Assembly: GCF_013368755.1 (NCBI RefSeq)
Contig: NC_049566.1
Location: 3,100,001 to 3,164,000, forward strand
DNA: 64,000 bases
Direction: 5' to 3'
Source of the DNA: Talaromyces rugulosus
Taxonomy: Eukaryota; Ascomycota; Eurotiomycetes; Eurotiales; Trichocomaceae
Shown here piece by piece: positions 23,639 through 33,698 of the stretch; position 1 is the stretch's first letter; the number at the start of each line of letters is the position of its first letter. The notes under the pieces are model-generated. The model did not search any database and had not been told where the DNA came from. It saw only the letters and a program-made list of their open reading frames with translations. Both the position numbers and the translations under genes were made by a program.

Positions 23639-24260
23639 TTTGAGGAGTATGGTAGTGAAGTCCAAGAGGGATGTCAAGAAGAGGGGAAGAAGGTGATTGG
23701 AGGAGGCTGGGCTGGCGACATAAGCGAGTAAACATTCAGTCATGGATCAACCAACAAATTTTCAAACAAAGAACTTTTTTCTAATAAAGTGGGACAAGTC
23801 TTCACCGGTGCCTGAATAAATGGATTATCTTTTCAATATCAAGCCAACGTGGTTATACCACCACCAGCAACATCGATGTAAACTACGAGATACTACTGAT
23901 TACATGCCATGAACTGTAAACTGATATGCTAAGGCGTGGTTTTCTTTCCTGTCTGGATATTATCACTCAACACACACACATGGGTGGAGCAAAAGGATCC
24001 ACTTGTATAGCTTTTTTGTTGTCGTTGTCGTTGTCGTTGTCGAAAGCGGTTTCCTATTTGGGCACCGCGATGGCAGCCGGGCAACGCTCCTCCCTCCTCT
24101 GGGGTTTTCTTCTCGTCTCTGCTTCTTTTCCTCTTTCTTCTTCTCTTCTTTTTCTTCCCTCGAGAAACACCAGATCGCCTCCTTTACAGGAAGTTTTCCA
24201 TCGTTCAACTGTCTTTCAGACCAAACACTCGTGTCTCTCTCTCTCTCTCTCTCTCAGAGA
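23639..24260. other. Divergent upstream region with CT-rich tracts
   Basis: Shared upstream sequence of the unknown gene (minus) and zinc-knuckle gene 1 (plus). It holds CT-rich tracts at about 24118-24165 and a TCGTTG-type repeat at 24010-24045. No separate gene is seen. Confidence 0.45.
24233..24255 (+). repeat. (TC)n tract directly upstream of a start codon
   Basis: About eleven TC dinucleotides end at CTCTCAG six bases before the ATG at 24261. This may be a 5' UTR pyrimidine tract, or the polypyrimidine-AG end of a 5' UTR intron. Confidence 0.7.
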
Positions 24261-24915
24261 ATGGCCGACCAAGCCACTAAACGTGCTGGCGCGCACGGCT
24301 CAGGACCCGGCGCCTCCGGAGCAGGAGGGCGTAAGCCCAATCGCAAAAGAGGTGGCCGCGGCCCCCCTGAGAAACCCGGCGCCGGGAAAGGCCCCAAGGT
24401 ATTCACAATATATTCATCAGCGTGAGGATAGTGCTAAATGAATGCAGGCCAACAAGTGGTGCGAGGTGTGCGAGAGCATTGCCCACAACACCAATGAGTG
24501 CCGCTTGCAAGCTGGCCTCATGGCTCTTGTAAGTGCTTGCTTGAGGGACCTCCCGATGCATATTCGACCTGACATATTGCAACAGAGTGGCTTGAGGCAC
24601 AACTACCGCAACAACTCCACCACCACCACCACCAACACCAACACCGGCCGCCGTAACCGTACCTCTAAACGGCGGGCTCCTGTAAACCCTGAGCGGCGCC
24701 AACGTCGTGACCAACGGCGGGAGCAGGCCCGTAGGGAGCAGGCGGCCGAAGCCCACCAGCCTCAGGCCCAGCCCCAGGAGCACGGAGTCGACGAAGCCGG
24801 TGCCCGAGGAGGCGACCCCCAGACCCAACTGGACCAGCAAATGGCGGATTTGGAGATACCGGCCGAAGCCGGTGATAGACAAGTTGTGGTCCTCCCTCCT
24901 CCCGATCGACGCTGA
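24261..24915 (+). CDS. Zinc-knuckle mini-protein 1, three exons, 182 aa
   Basis: Exons: 24261-24398, 24448-24528, 24586-24915 (183 codons). Intron 2 (24529-24585) is 57 nt and open, so the frame also reads through it. Exon 1 encodes a Gly/Arg/Lys-rich basic leader (MADQATKRAGAHGSG...). Exon 2 carries a CCHC knuckle C51-X2-C54-X4-H59-X4-C64 (KWCEVCESIAHNTNEC). Exon 3 encodes a poly-Thr/Asn stretch, then an Arg/Gln/Glu-rich, probably helical or disordered tail ending VVVLPPPDRR. Its stop codon lies inside the first unit of the minisatellite that follows. A CCHC knuckle with a basic flank suggests nucleic-acid binding. The function is unknown. The gene at 25846 is a paralogue by exon layout. Confidence 0.6.
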
Positions 24916-25093
24916 AAAGCTGTTGCTGACCCCTCGACGCTGAAAAGCTGTTGACCCCCCGACGCTGAAAAGCTGTTGCTGACCCCTCGACGCTGAAAAG
25001 CTGTTGTTGACCCCCCGACGCTGAAAAGCTGTTGTTGACCCTCCGACGCTGAAAAGCTGTTGTTGACCCCTCGACGCTGAAAAGCTGTCGATC
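24907..25093 (+). repeat. Minisatellite array B (same family as 19547-19732)
   Basis: Seven units of CGACGCTGAAAAGCTGTTG plus a short spacer (CTGACCCCT, TTGACCCCCC or ACCCCCC). Units are 25-28 nt. The array begins within the last codons of zinc-knuckle gene 1 and continues into its 3' UTR. Relative to its neighbouring gene it has the same sense orientation as array A. Confidence 0.95.
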
Positions 25094-25430
25094 CTGAACG
25101 ATTACGAGACAAGACTCAAATCCCATTTTTCAAATGGGTGCCTGGCTAGCCACCAGGTCTCCAGCGATGTGCTCGCACCTCACCGTGGTGCTGGAGTCTA
25201 GTAGTCATGCTGTCTAATAGGCGGCTGGCGAAGCTAAGACGAGCTCTTCATGTAGAAAATCTCAAATATAGCCAATTTAACTTCTACTTAGTACACATTA
25301 GTTTGCCGTGCAGGCGATAATTCTTGATTGGGTTGATAGTGGAGGGTACTTAATCAGAGATGACTTGACAACTGTTGATAGAATAATTAAAAACTCATGG
25401 AGGTGAAACCAAATATCTGACATTCTGGTT
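25094..25430. other. Spacer between minisatellite B and right inverted-repeat arm
   Basis: AT-rich from about 25250. It contains a short hairpin-like segment near 25140-25210 (CTGGCTAGCCACCAG). No gene is seen. Confidence 0.4.
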
Positions 25431-25667
25431 CTTTTATTCTTCAAGTAATGAGGAAAATACCAAACGAGGGCTGTATCTATATGTACAAGAACATTGAACT
25501 TGACTTGAGTCTCATTTCAAATAAACCTTGTTGGCCACGTTCAGGTGCTTGGGCCGTAGAAATATATGTTGTAGACTAAACCCCTTGGAATGCCAGGCCT
25601 GAAAAGACTTGTTTTTCCACGGATAGTACCGCCTTCTTGGGCGTTCTTTTGTTTTCCCAAAGTACCC
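25431..25667 (-). repeat. Right arm of the imperfect inverted repeat
   Basis: Reverse-complement partner of 21172-21388, with an insertion of about 20-30 nt around 25600-25620. It ends CCCAAAGTACCC, matching GGGTACTTTGGG of the left arm. Confidence 0.85.
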
Positions 25668-25845
25668 TGCGGAATACATGTATCAATTGATGCCTTTGTT
25701 CGTGTAAAGGGGACCGCTTCTTCAGCTATTAAACACCGCTATAGCCTTACTTCCCCTTTCTCTTCTTGCTTATCTTTTTTCCATCATCAAAATACCCCCC
25801 CTCTCCGAATATATTTCCTTCAAGCACACCCCATTTTCTCTCAAA

Positions 25846-26343
25846 ATGGTTGCTGCCGTTGCTCTTGCTACACCTGGTTTCACTTACTCTCATCATCCAG
25901 CAGGGCAAACCCGCACCCAGAAAGGAAAGGTACTCTTTTTTGTCTATAATCTCCCCTACTGCGATGGATAGTGCTAAATTACCTTTTTTTTTCCCCTTTT
26001 AGACAGCAAAGTGGTGCGATTTTTGCAAGTGTCCTGGCCACAGACGCCGCACTTCCGAGTACATGCAGGGTCTTCGAGACTATACGAGAGCTCTTGTAAG
26101 AAACCCTTGTTTGAGAGAGTGAATGATGATTTCAGTCTCACATATTATTAACAACAGGAGAAGTGGATCCTTGAACGCGACATACTTCAACGCACCACCT
26201 CAAACCAGCGATATGACTTTCGTGAGCGCTCGCCACTCGTACAACAGCAGCAGCAGCAGGCCGAAACTCACGTAAACCACACAAGTCGAAATAAGAAAAA
26301 GCAGGCAAAACTATACGAGGAGCCGGGAAGTAGTTGTAGTTGA
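25846..26343 (+). CDS. Zinc-knuckle mini-protein 2, three exons, 120 aa
   Basis: Exons: 25846-25929, 26003-26095, 26158-26343 (121 codons). The layout copies zinc-knuckle gene 1: a short leader ending in Gly-Lys, a phase-0 intron, an exon starting two residues before K-W-C and ending in Ala-Leu, a second phase-0 intron, then a variable tail. The knuckle is degenerate: C33-X2-C36-X4-H41 is present, but the position of the fourth ligand is Ser46 (KWCDFCKCPGHRRRTSEY). The tail has EKWILERDILQRTTSNQRYDFRERS, a five-Gln run from CAG repeats, and a basic segment (NKKKQAKLY). Function unknown. It may be a decaying or diverged paralogue. No minisatellite follows this copy. Confidence 0.55.
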
Positions 26344-26622
26344 AGCTGGAACAAGCAACGGGCCAATCATGTTTTGACACTGCCTGCAACTAACTTGATA
26401 GCACATTGTGCACGATGTATCAGAACGATGATGTGTGTATGTCAATTGCTATACATTTGATTCTTTTCTCATAAAATTAAATCAACTACTCAGCGCTGTA
26501 GTTGCTAGCCAAAGCAAGTTGATATTTATCTCAATGGTATTGTATAATATACCAATTAAGCACAAAGTCCGCCATGTTCCAAATGTGCAAGAAAAAAGAG
26601 AAACAGAAAGAAAGAAATAAGT

Positions 26623-28889
26623 TTAAGCACCTCGTTGTATATTTGTTGACATTAGTGTGATTTTCTTGTTCTTCTTCTTCCGACCACCTGAAGCACTTGG
26701 TTGTGGTTGTGCATCAGGCATAGTTTGGGCAATGAGTTCGGCCTCTTGCTGTCCCAACAGATCATCTTCCCAGCCTCGCAGCCAACCGTCATTGGAAGGT
26801 CTTTGGGCTGGGCCTGGTGAACTGGATCCGATAGCAGCTGTGCCCCATACAGTCCGTGCACCACCACCAGGAGGACTTGTTGAGGGTGATGCAAGGGCTT
26901 CAAATCGAGACGGTATCGAGCTACTGTTTCCAGGCGGGGAGGAGGCTGAAAAATCTGCATCAGCTGGTGTAGACCCACTTAGGGGCAAAAAGTCTTGGTC
27001 GGAGAATGGGCGTTCGCTGCTGCTGCTCTCGTAGACGGGCTGCTTGCGGCGAGCAGCTGCCCAGCGTTTTTCGTCTTCTTCTTTCTCGGCTCGGAGCCGG
27101 TCTTTTTCTTCCTTGCTTTCTTTATCGCGGTTCCTTTGTCTTCGCTTGTTTATTTCGCTATGGAATCGGTCTAATACTTCTGGGACGACAATGTCAGTCC
27201 AATCGCATTCAAGAAAATTGACTTCGCAGCCATATGGTAAATGTCCAAGATATTTGGCGCGTTTCCGTAATTCATCGTCGACAACGTGTCCAGTAGAAAT
27301 GTGCTCAACTTGCGGAAGAATAGTTGCTGGGAATAGCGAGTAATCGCCAAAGGCTGATTTAAGAATGCGGATATCGAGCGGTGATAGGTAAAAGTGTGGT
27401 AGACACTGGTAGAAATAATACGGCTGATCGTTTGAATGGCCCAAGGTCTCGCGAGCCGTAGATTTCTTAGTCGGAGAAATATGCTGCTTGTTTTTCCCTT
27501 GCGATTTATCATTGCTGTTGTTTTCCAACTTTAAACCACCTAGTTCCTGAGTAAGTTGCTCAGGTGCTGAGGAATTATCGTCAACAGATTCCGACGATGT
27601 TGCTGTTTTCCCTAGTTTGACGGTCTGCTGGTAGGCATACATGTCGGGAACCCCCTCTGAAGGTTCCTCGAATTGAATTGGAGGCCGAGCTGGTTTCTTT
27701 TCAACACGAGCAATATCCGGAGGATTGCCTATTCCTCGACTCTTCTCTTTAGCCTCATTAATACTGTTGATAGCTTTGTGCGTCCAGGTGGAGTCATCGC
27801 CGAAGAGAAGCTCGTCTTCTTGCTGTTGTCGTTTCAGGTCTTCGATTTCAGTGTCGTACTGAGAAACCATGTAGTCTTCACCGCCTTTCATAATACGTGC
27901 ATAATCCGCGACCTCTGCTGCATGATACCAGGGAATATCGTCTTCTGGGCCAAGTTCTTCTGCTCCATCCCGAGGAAGGGCTAGAGTGCTTCCAGGGTTC
28001 CTTTTCACAAGACGAAGTACAACGTCTCCACCTTCGACGGGCAGATCATTTTCTTGGCCTATGAACCAACGCACTGGGCGAGTTTCCGAGATGTAAATGG
28101 TATCCCAGCAAATCGGGCATTTCTTCCAACGTGCTTTTCTCTCCGGCATCGGCGTCTCGTCGTCGGTCGAGTGCATGTAGCGGATTAAACAAGGATAGCA
28201 GAATATATGACCACACTTGGCCATTCGAGGGGCTACCGGCATTGAAAGGCAAATTGGACAGCTTGCAGCTTGGGTCTGTTCTGATGCCAAAACCTGAAGG
28301 ACGGAATTCCAGTCCAAATGCACATCCGCATTTGCAGCCTGGGCGTGGTAGCCATTTTGAGGGTTCACGATGAACCGGTAATTTGCGTGCACGTATCGGG
28401 CTTTATCGACGGCGTGGTAGCCCGAGCCCATTCCCCAGGTCGGATTTCGTCGTGGGCGGTGCGGGACTGGATGGCGCTGGGGACGAGGAGGCAGAGAAAA
28501 GTTCATCAAATGGGTGATGGACGTCTGCCCTTTGCGGCTAGTAGTTGACTTCATCATTGCCTCAATAAACAAGTCAGTAATGGGACTGAAAGGCACTATT
28601 AATGATACTAGAGAGTGCCGCTTACAGACTCCGCTACAGCATCCTCGTTCACCAGAGACGGCCGCGTGTGTTTCTTGTGCTTGTTCTTCCGGTTTTGAAT
28701 GCTCCTCGCAGACGCAGAATTCCTCGATATAGAGCCGGCTCCAAAACTTCCAGTACCTCCTGGGCGTCGCTGGGCGCCTCCGTCGGCAGGGGAGGGGACG
28801 CCTTGGAAAGATGCGGGAGACGAAGAAAGGTTCGACGTGTTGGTAATCGCTTTGGAAGAACCAACCATCTGTCCACTACCGGACGACAT
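26623..28889 (-). CDS. RING-finger E3 ligase, RNF10/Mag2 family, two exons, 733 aa
   Basis: Exons: 28889-28626 and 28560-26623 (734 codons), with the start at MSSGSGQMVGSSKAITN. The splice joins EDAVAES to AMMKSTTSRKGQTSITHLMNF, a block conserved in this family (THLMNFSLPPRP). A C3HC4 RING starts CPICLSMPVAPRMAKCGH and continues IFCYPCLIRYMH to KKCPICWDTIY. C-terminal to it are the family region EDDIPWYHAAEVADYARIMKGGEDYM, FYQCLPHFYLSPLDIRILK, a charged coiled segment (RDKESKEEKDRLRAEKEEDEKRW) and a KKKNKKI basic tail. Yeast Mag2 and human RNF10 act on stalled ribosomes by monoubiquitinating 40S proteins; the same role here is inferred from homology. The gene looks intact despite lying in the accessory island. 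Confidence 0.9.
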
Positions 28890-30216
28890 ATCTCATAACT
28901 CCGCCTATGTGTATTCCTCTCTAGCGTGGGATGATGCACCAGTGTTCAGATGGAGATCGAAGCCCGAGGGGTGAGGGATGACGGGATGCTGTGTTGCTGC
29001 TGATAAGACGCTGGCTGACTAGTCAATCCTATTCTATCAAACCCAACCGTCGCACGCTGAGAGACGGGGAAAGACGATGGGGGAAAAGATGCGATTTGCA
29101 AGTGATGGCGGCCCAGGGCCACATGCGTGTCGACCCTCGAATTGCTGCAGACCAGAAGGTCTATTCTTGACCTCCGTTGCCCCTCGGCGGGTGAGGTCTG
29201 GTTAGTCGCGCGTTATGTCATCCCAGCCCCGGTCTTGGCGTTTTCGACGGCATCATTTGATGTCAGACCTAAGGCAGAAGCTATTCCTTTTGCTATGCAT
29301 CGATGCAGGAGTTCTACTTTTTTCCTTCAAGTAAACTCGTTACAGCTGATGAATAATTCCCAAATCTGTGGCGCATTTCTCATTTCTCGCCACTCACCAG
29401 CTACCAAGGGAGGCGTTTGTTCCGCGACCAATCAATGGGTGCCTCAGGCCGACTAGCCGCTCTTTTCGATCACAACGTACTCTCTCAAACATGTAGAGAT
29501 TCTAAATCCCTTTGAGCGGTGTATTGTGTAATTTCTTGATGCTTAAGCTGTCTTCTATTGTGAATTAATTCCAACCTTGTTTAAAGTGATTCAGAGTACC
29601 CCTGATACTAGTGCAGTCTATTCAATGTTATATATATCTCTCGGTATTCTTCACTATTTTCTACTTATACCTGACATCAACGTCGAATTGGCTGAATTCC
29701 GAAGCGACCTTGAAAACATTTGCGTAGGTTACTATATACTACCTTGGTATTCCAGCTATTTACTCCTCAAATCTATTTCTAAAAACAGGGTTTAAAGTGA
29801 TTTTGAATCCCAAATACATCTGAGCAGTTTACCATATCATTTCTTAGTATTCGAGCTATATTCTCTTTGAACCTGATTTTTGAACCTAATTCTCCTAATT
29901 CTAAGACCGCTCTAAAGTAATTCCAAATATCCGTGAGCAGTTTACCAAAATATCAATGAAAATTTCCCGTAGTCGTATGGCTTCAAATTAAGACAATGAA
30001 GGCGGTGCCCTCAAAAATTCCTCGTAGCTGCAAGACAAGACAATGACGGCGGTACCTAAATCGTCTCGCACATGGCGGTATCTAAATAGGAATAGTAATG
30101 GCCATTGAAATCGAAAAATTTTGCCTTCACAAACTTGACTCTTCAAATATTCCAAAATACTCTACCTAGTCTTTCCATCAACCAAACAAAGACACATTGT
30201 CACCAAAAAGCTCAAT
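28890..30216. other. AT-rich intergenic region with degenerate repeats
   Basis: The region between the RING gene and the GIY-YIG gene. Imperfect copies of TTTAAAGTGATT...GAGCAGTTTACC occur near 29580, 29790 and 29912, with a possible older copy at 29502. Two copies of an AAGACAATGA(A/C)GGCGGTRCC unit lie at about 29990 and 30038. I see no gene. The repeats could be old transposon debris or the promoter of the next gene. Confidence 0.5.
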
Positions 30217-33200
30217 ATGGTGATTTACGAGGATGAGAGATCTTGTACAGAGTGTGGATGTGGTCCATTTACAACTGAAGCGTGCCCATTTTGTCCTTGT
30301 TGTTGGTGTAAAGGTGATCATAAGGGCATACACTGCAACTCTCCAGATGTTGTGAGGTGTGACACTTGTCACAAAAAAGGCCACAGCGCTCAATACTGTA
30401 GAATTATACGGGAGACGCCTGAGCAAAAGGCAGAACGGCTAGAGCGCCTAGCCAGAACAAAAGCAGAAAAAAAGGCCGAAGCAAAACGCAGACGTGACAT
30501 ATTCGGAGAATCACCATCAAGCCATCACACTATCATAAATGGCGACCACAAGAGGACCTTTGGAGGGGGCAGAAGCTGCAACGTCTCGGTTTTGGCTCCC
30601 TTCCACGGTGATTCGATGTGGGATAATATTCCTGAAGACGTTAGAAAGGTGGGGTTATTATTCCATGATGCAATCGTCCTTACTAAGAATTATTAAAATG
30701 CTAACTACTTTCTAGAGCCTCACTGTCCAGGAAACGTTGACATTCCCACAGTTGCAGCCCCTTTGTGTGCAAATGCTAGAGGATATCATAGGGGGCATGC
30801 TTCCGGAATGCAAGGACTATAATTACTCTGGGGAGATCCAGGCACATGGTGGAATCCAAACAGTGACAACGGAAATTCTATCTTGCGTGAGACCCGAGGT
30901 CCTAGAACTACAGGAGCAGCCTGTCTCTAGAAAGGCTCTCATGGAGACACTGGCAAGTCAGGACAAGGACGAGGCATGGACTGGCCCAATTGGTTACTTG
31001 AATTTCGTCACAGATACCAGATGCCAGGAATGGTTCCGGCTTTATGTCGGACAAACAAACGAGCCTCAGCGTCGTATTGTTAACCAGCACATTCAAAAAT
31101 CACTGAAAGGGTCCACAAAATCCCTGCACTACTACATGATTTGGCTGGGAAACGGGGATAGGCGAGTCAATTTCATTAGGTTATGGGGCTCACCAAAATC
31201 CAATGAGGCGAATCGAACTGGTGAAGAGAAGAAGGCGACACAGAATTGGGAGAAGATAAAAATGAATCTTCTCGAGGCTCTCTTTTGCAAAGCCTTTTTC
31301 ACTCACCATGGCATGCTCAATCGTTGTGAACCCAACACGCTCGTTCCAACCATGACCAGCTATGGGCTGAATGTGATGTCTCCATTGGTCTACGGTGGAT
31401 TCAAACCTGATGCAAAAAGGTCCATATTTGCCAATGCACTCAGCAACTCTCCTGACATACAAATCAAGTATTGGCTTATACTTCGGAGCGCCCGAATTAG
31501 AGACCAAAAACTTGAAAAGAGGAGACAGTTGACCGTTTCACGTCAAATTTTCCAATGCGACTATGATAAGGCACTGCAGGACGCATTGGGTGACCAAGAC
31601 TTATTCCAACGAGTCAAGGACTCACTGGAATCCGAGAAGATTCTTGCATACAATGAGGAGAGGAGCACTACACCCGTACCATATCTTGGGAGTCTTTCAG
31701 CAAAAGTGGCTTTTATTCTCGACTATGGTGCAGTATCTGAAGCGTCAAAAGTGTTCCTAGAGACCTCAGTACAGCAAGAAAACGGTCTCCCGTGGGCGCT
31801 ACGGGGTTGCGGGTTTACTTTGGAGAATGTTCTGTCATGGACATACAATTTCAAACAATTCTCTCCCTTGGGTGTGGACAACTTGTCTGATGAGAATGAA
31901 GGTCACCAGGCCCACCGAAGTTTGATCTTGAGAAGCCAAGCAAGAATCTTTTTCTTGTGTGGTCCTCGTGCCGCAAATGCAGTTCGGCCACGGTCTCTGA
32001 AAACTTTCGATCTTGAGCTTCGCGGCTTTCGCTACAAGATTTTTGTTACATACTTCAACCGTTTGTTCATTCAATGCCCTGCCCTTCCATCCAAAATTTG
32101 GTCGAGAACTGGGACTGATAGCACTAAAATCAGCGAGGCCATCCGATGTGCTATCAGTCTGCTACGCCTGGAGGGAATCCGGCCATACTCACTGGAAACA
32201 CACAGCATCGTGGGGACAATCCTTACCTGGAGGAGACATGAGAAAATGGGAAAGCCCCCCATAACTGTGGATAAAATGGACCTTTTTGTAGCGCTTTGGG
32301 TGGCAAGAAAGGGCATTGACAAAGACACCCTCACAAAAATCGAGCAGCTCGCAGGATCTTTGCCTCGGGCACTGTTGATGATTTTGCATGCCTTGCGTCG
32401 TTACGACGAACCTCAACCTCCCAAGCGACCGCTCGATCCGGAAATTTCCGACCAGGAAGTCAGAATCCAGAAGAGGACGCGCGATCCTGAGGCTTACGAC
32501 TAGAAAACATATCAGCATATCCAGGCAATTGTCCAAGAGGCTACGGAAGCCAAAGAAAAGAGCTACAACGAGGCGCTCCAAGGTCTTCCGTATATGACAT
32601 CTGTGAGAAAGGATACAGAGTTGCCCCTGTTAGCCCTACCAGAGTCCATGGCCCAGATGAGGACAGACAGCCCCGAGGCTTGCGATGAAGAGGAAACTGG
32701 CAGTGACGATGACTTCGCATCCGAAAGTGAAAGCGATGACGAAGAAATCGAGGGGTTTCCGTCCAAACAGTCCGTGAGTGGAGACATGGATTTCACTTCG
32801 ACGGTGTCCCTATTACCCACGATTTTGCACCAGGTCCGGTCGCTCGTGTCACGGAGGCCAGCAGAAAATCAGGAAGTCGACGATCAACTTGATGTCCATA
32901 TTCCAGATGCAGCAGCACTCTGCAGGGACGCAATTGATCAGGGCTTCCTCAGCACGGAGCACCCAAAACGACTGGCGAGGGGTAAAGGTCAAATCTGGAA
33001 AAAAGAAATTGACAAGTATGAGAACAAGGAGTATCGGTACCAAGCAAACCCAGACCCAAATGTCACCCGAGCTATCGCCGTAAATTCTTGTTACATCTTT
33101 TTCCGGAAAGGCGAAGACATTGGGGATGGGACAATCTACGTGCGCATTGAGATAAAGCCTCATGGTGAGAGACATCCCAACTGTTATGTCCCTCAAGCAT

Positions 33201-33472
33201 TAGACACAGACCCAGCGAGTCGACTCGGCTTCCTTCTCAGATACACACCGTCTTCCGGACCTGAACGTCAGAGATTCGCGGTAACTGGCAACAGTTCCAG
33301 GTCACTCTATGCAGCCAACACGTTTGTTAATTTAATGGCTGATGGGATGTACTATGAGGAAATCGCCAAATTTCCTCGACGGTATATTTATCTCAACAAG
33401 GAGAGTGCACATGGACCGGAACTAGCCCGCTTTGTTGACGGAGGCTACACAGAAGGGACCCCAAGTGTGTGA
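30217..33472 (+). CDS. Zinc-knuckle plus GIY-YIG-like nuclease protein with one in-frame TAG (possible pseudogene), about 1062 aa
   Basis: Exon 1 is 30217-30648 and exon 2 begins at 30716, after a GT-AG intron with a TGCTAAC branch site. The frame then stays open to 33472 except for a single TAG at 32501-32503. The N-terminus is Cys-rich: a C28-X2-C31-X3-H35-X4-C40 knuckle-like set and a canonical C48-X2-C51-X4-H56-X4-C61 knuckle, then a Lys/Glu helix. At about 234-264 are GPIGYLNF and LYVGQTNEPQRR, matching the GIY and YIG motifs and the following catalytic Arg. NLLEALF at about 328-334 supplies a candidate metal-binding Glu (E331). The part after the TAG has an acidic linker (EEETGSDDDFASESESDDEE) and a globular C-terminal domain (RAIAVNSCYIFFRKGED, YVRIEIKPHGERHPNCY). 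The TAG may be a CAG transition. Alternatively a 45-57-nt intron from GTCAGA at 32458 would remove it in frame. Neighbour: tRNA-Lys 227 bp downstream. Confidence 0.6.
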
Positions 33473-33698
33473 GAGAGTTGTGATTTGCATACAAGCGAGT
33501 TGTGACATAGCTCAGGCCTAACGGTGATGTGTTTTTCCCTTGTTTAGTACCCTATCACTTGTGATTGTAGATGTCGTTTTCTTGAATTATCATTTTATTC
33601 AATATTGATTTGCTTCGCTTCGCTTTATAAAATAAGCCCCAGCATGACTCTCGTACGGAATATATACCATTGTAAAACCTCATATCGCAATCGAAAAT

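Noticed and set aside
23926..24441. 171-codon plus-strand frame upstream of and overlapping zinc-knuckle gene 1
   Set aside because: It is driven by the CT-rich leader (poly-Ser/Leu) and is in a different frame from the knuckle exon.
24261..26343. CCHC knuckle genes as Gag fragments of an LTR retrotransposon
   Set aside because: No protease, reverse transcriptase, integrase or LTR is visible nearby, and the genes have conserved spliceosomal introns.
30217..33472. Penelope-like or non-LTR retroelement explan for the GIY-YIG domain
   Set aside because: No reverse transcriptase motif (such as YxDD) is present in any frame across the gene or its flanks.
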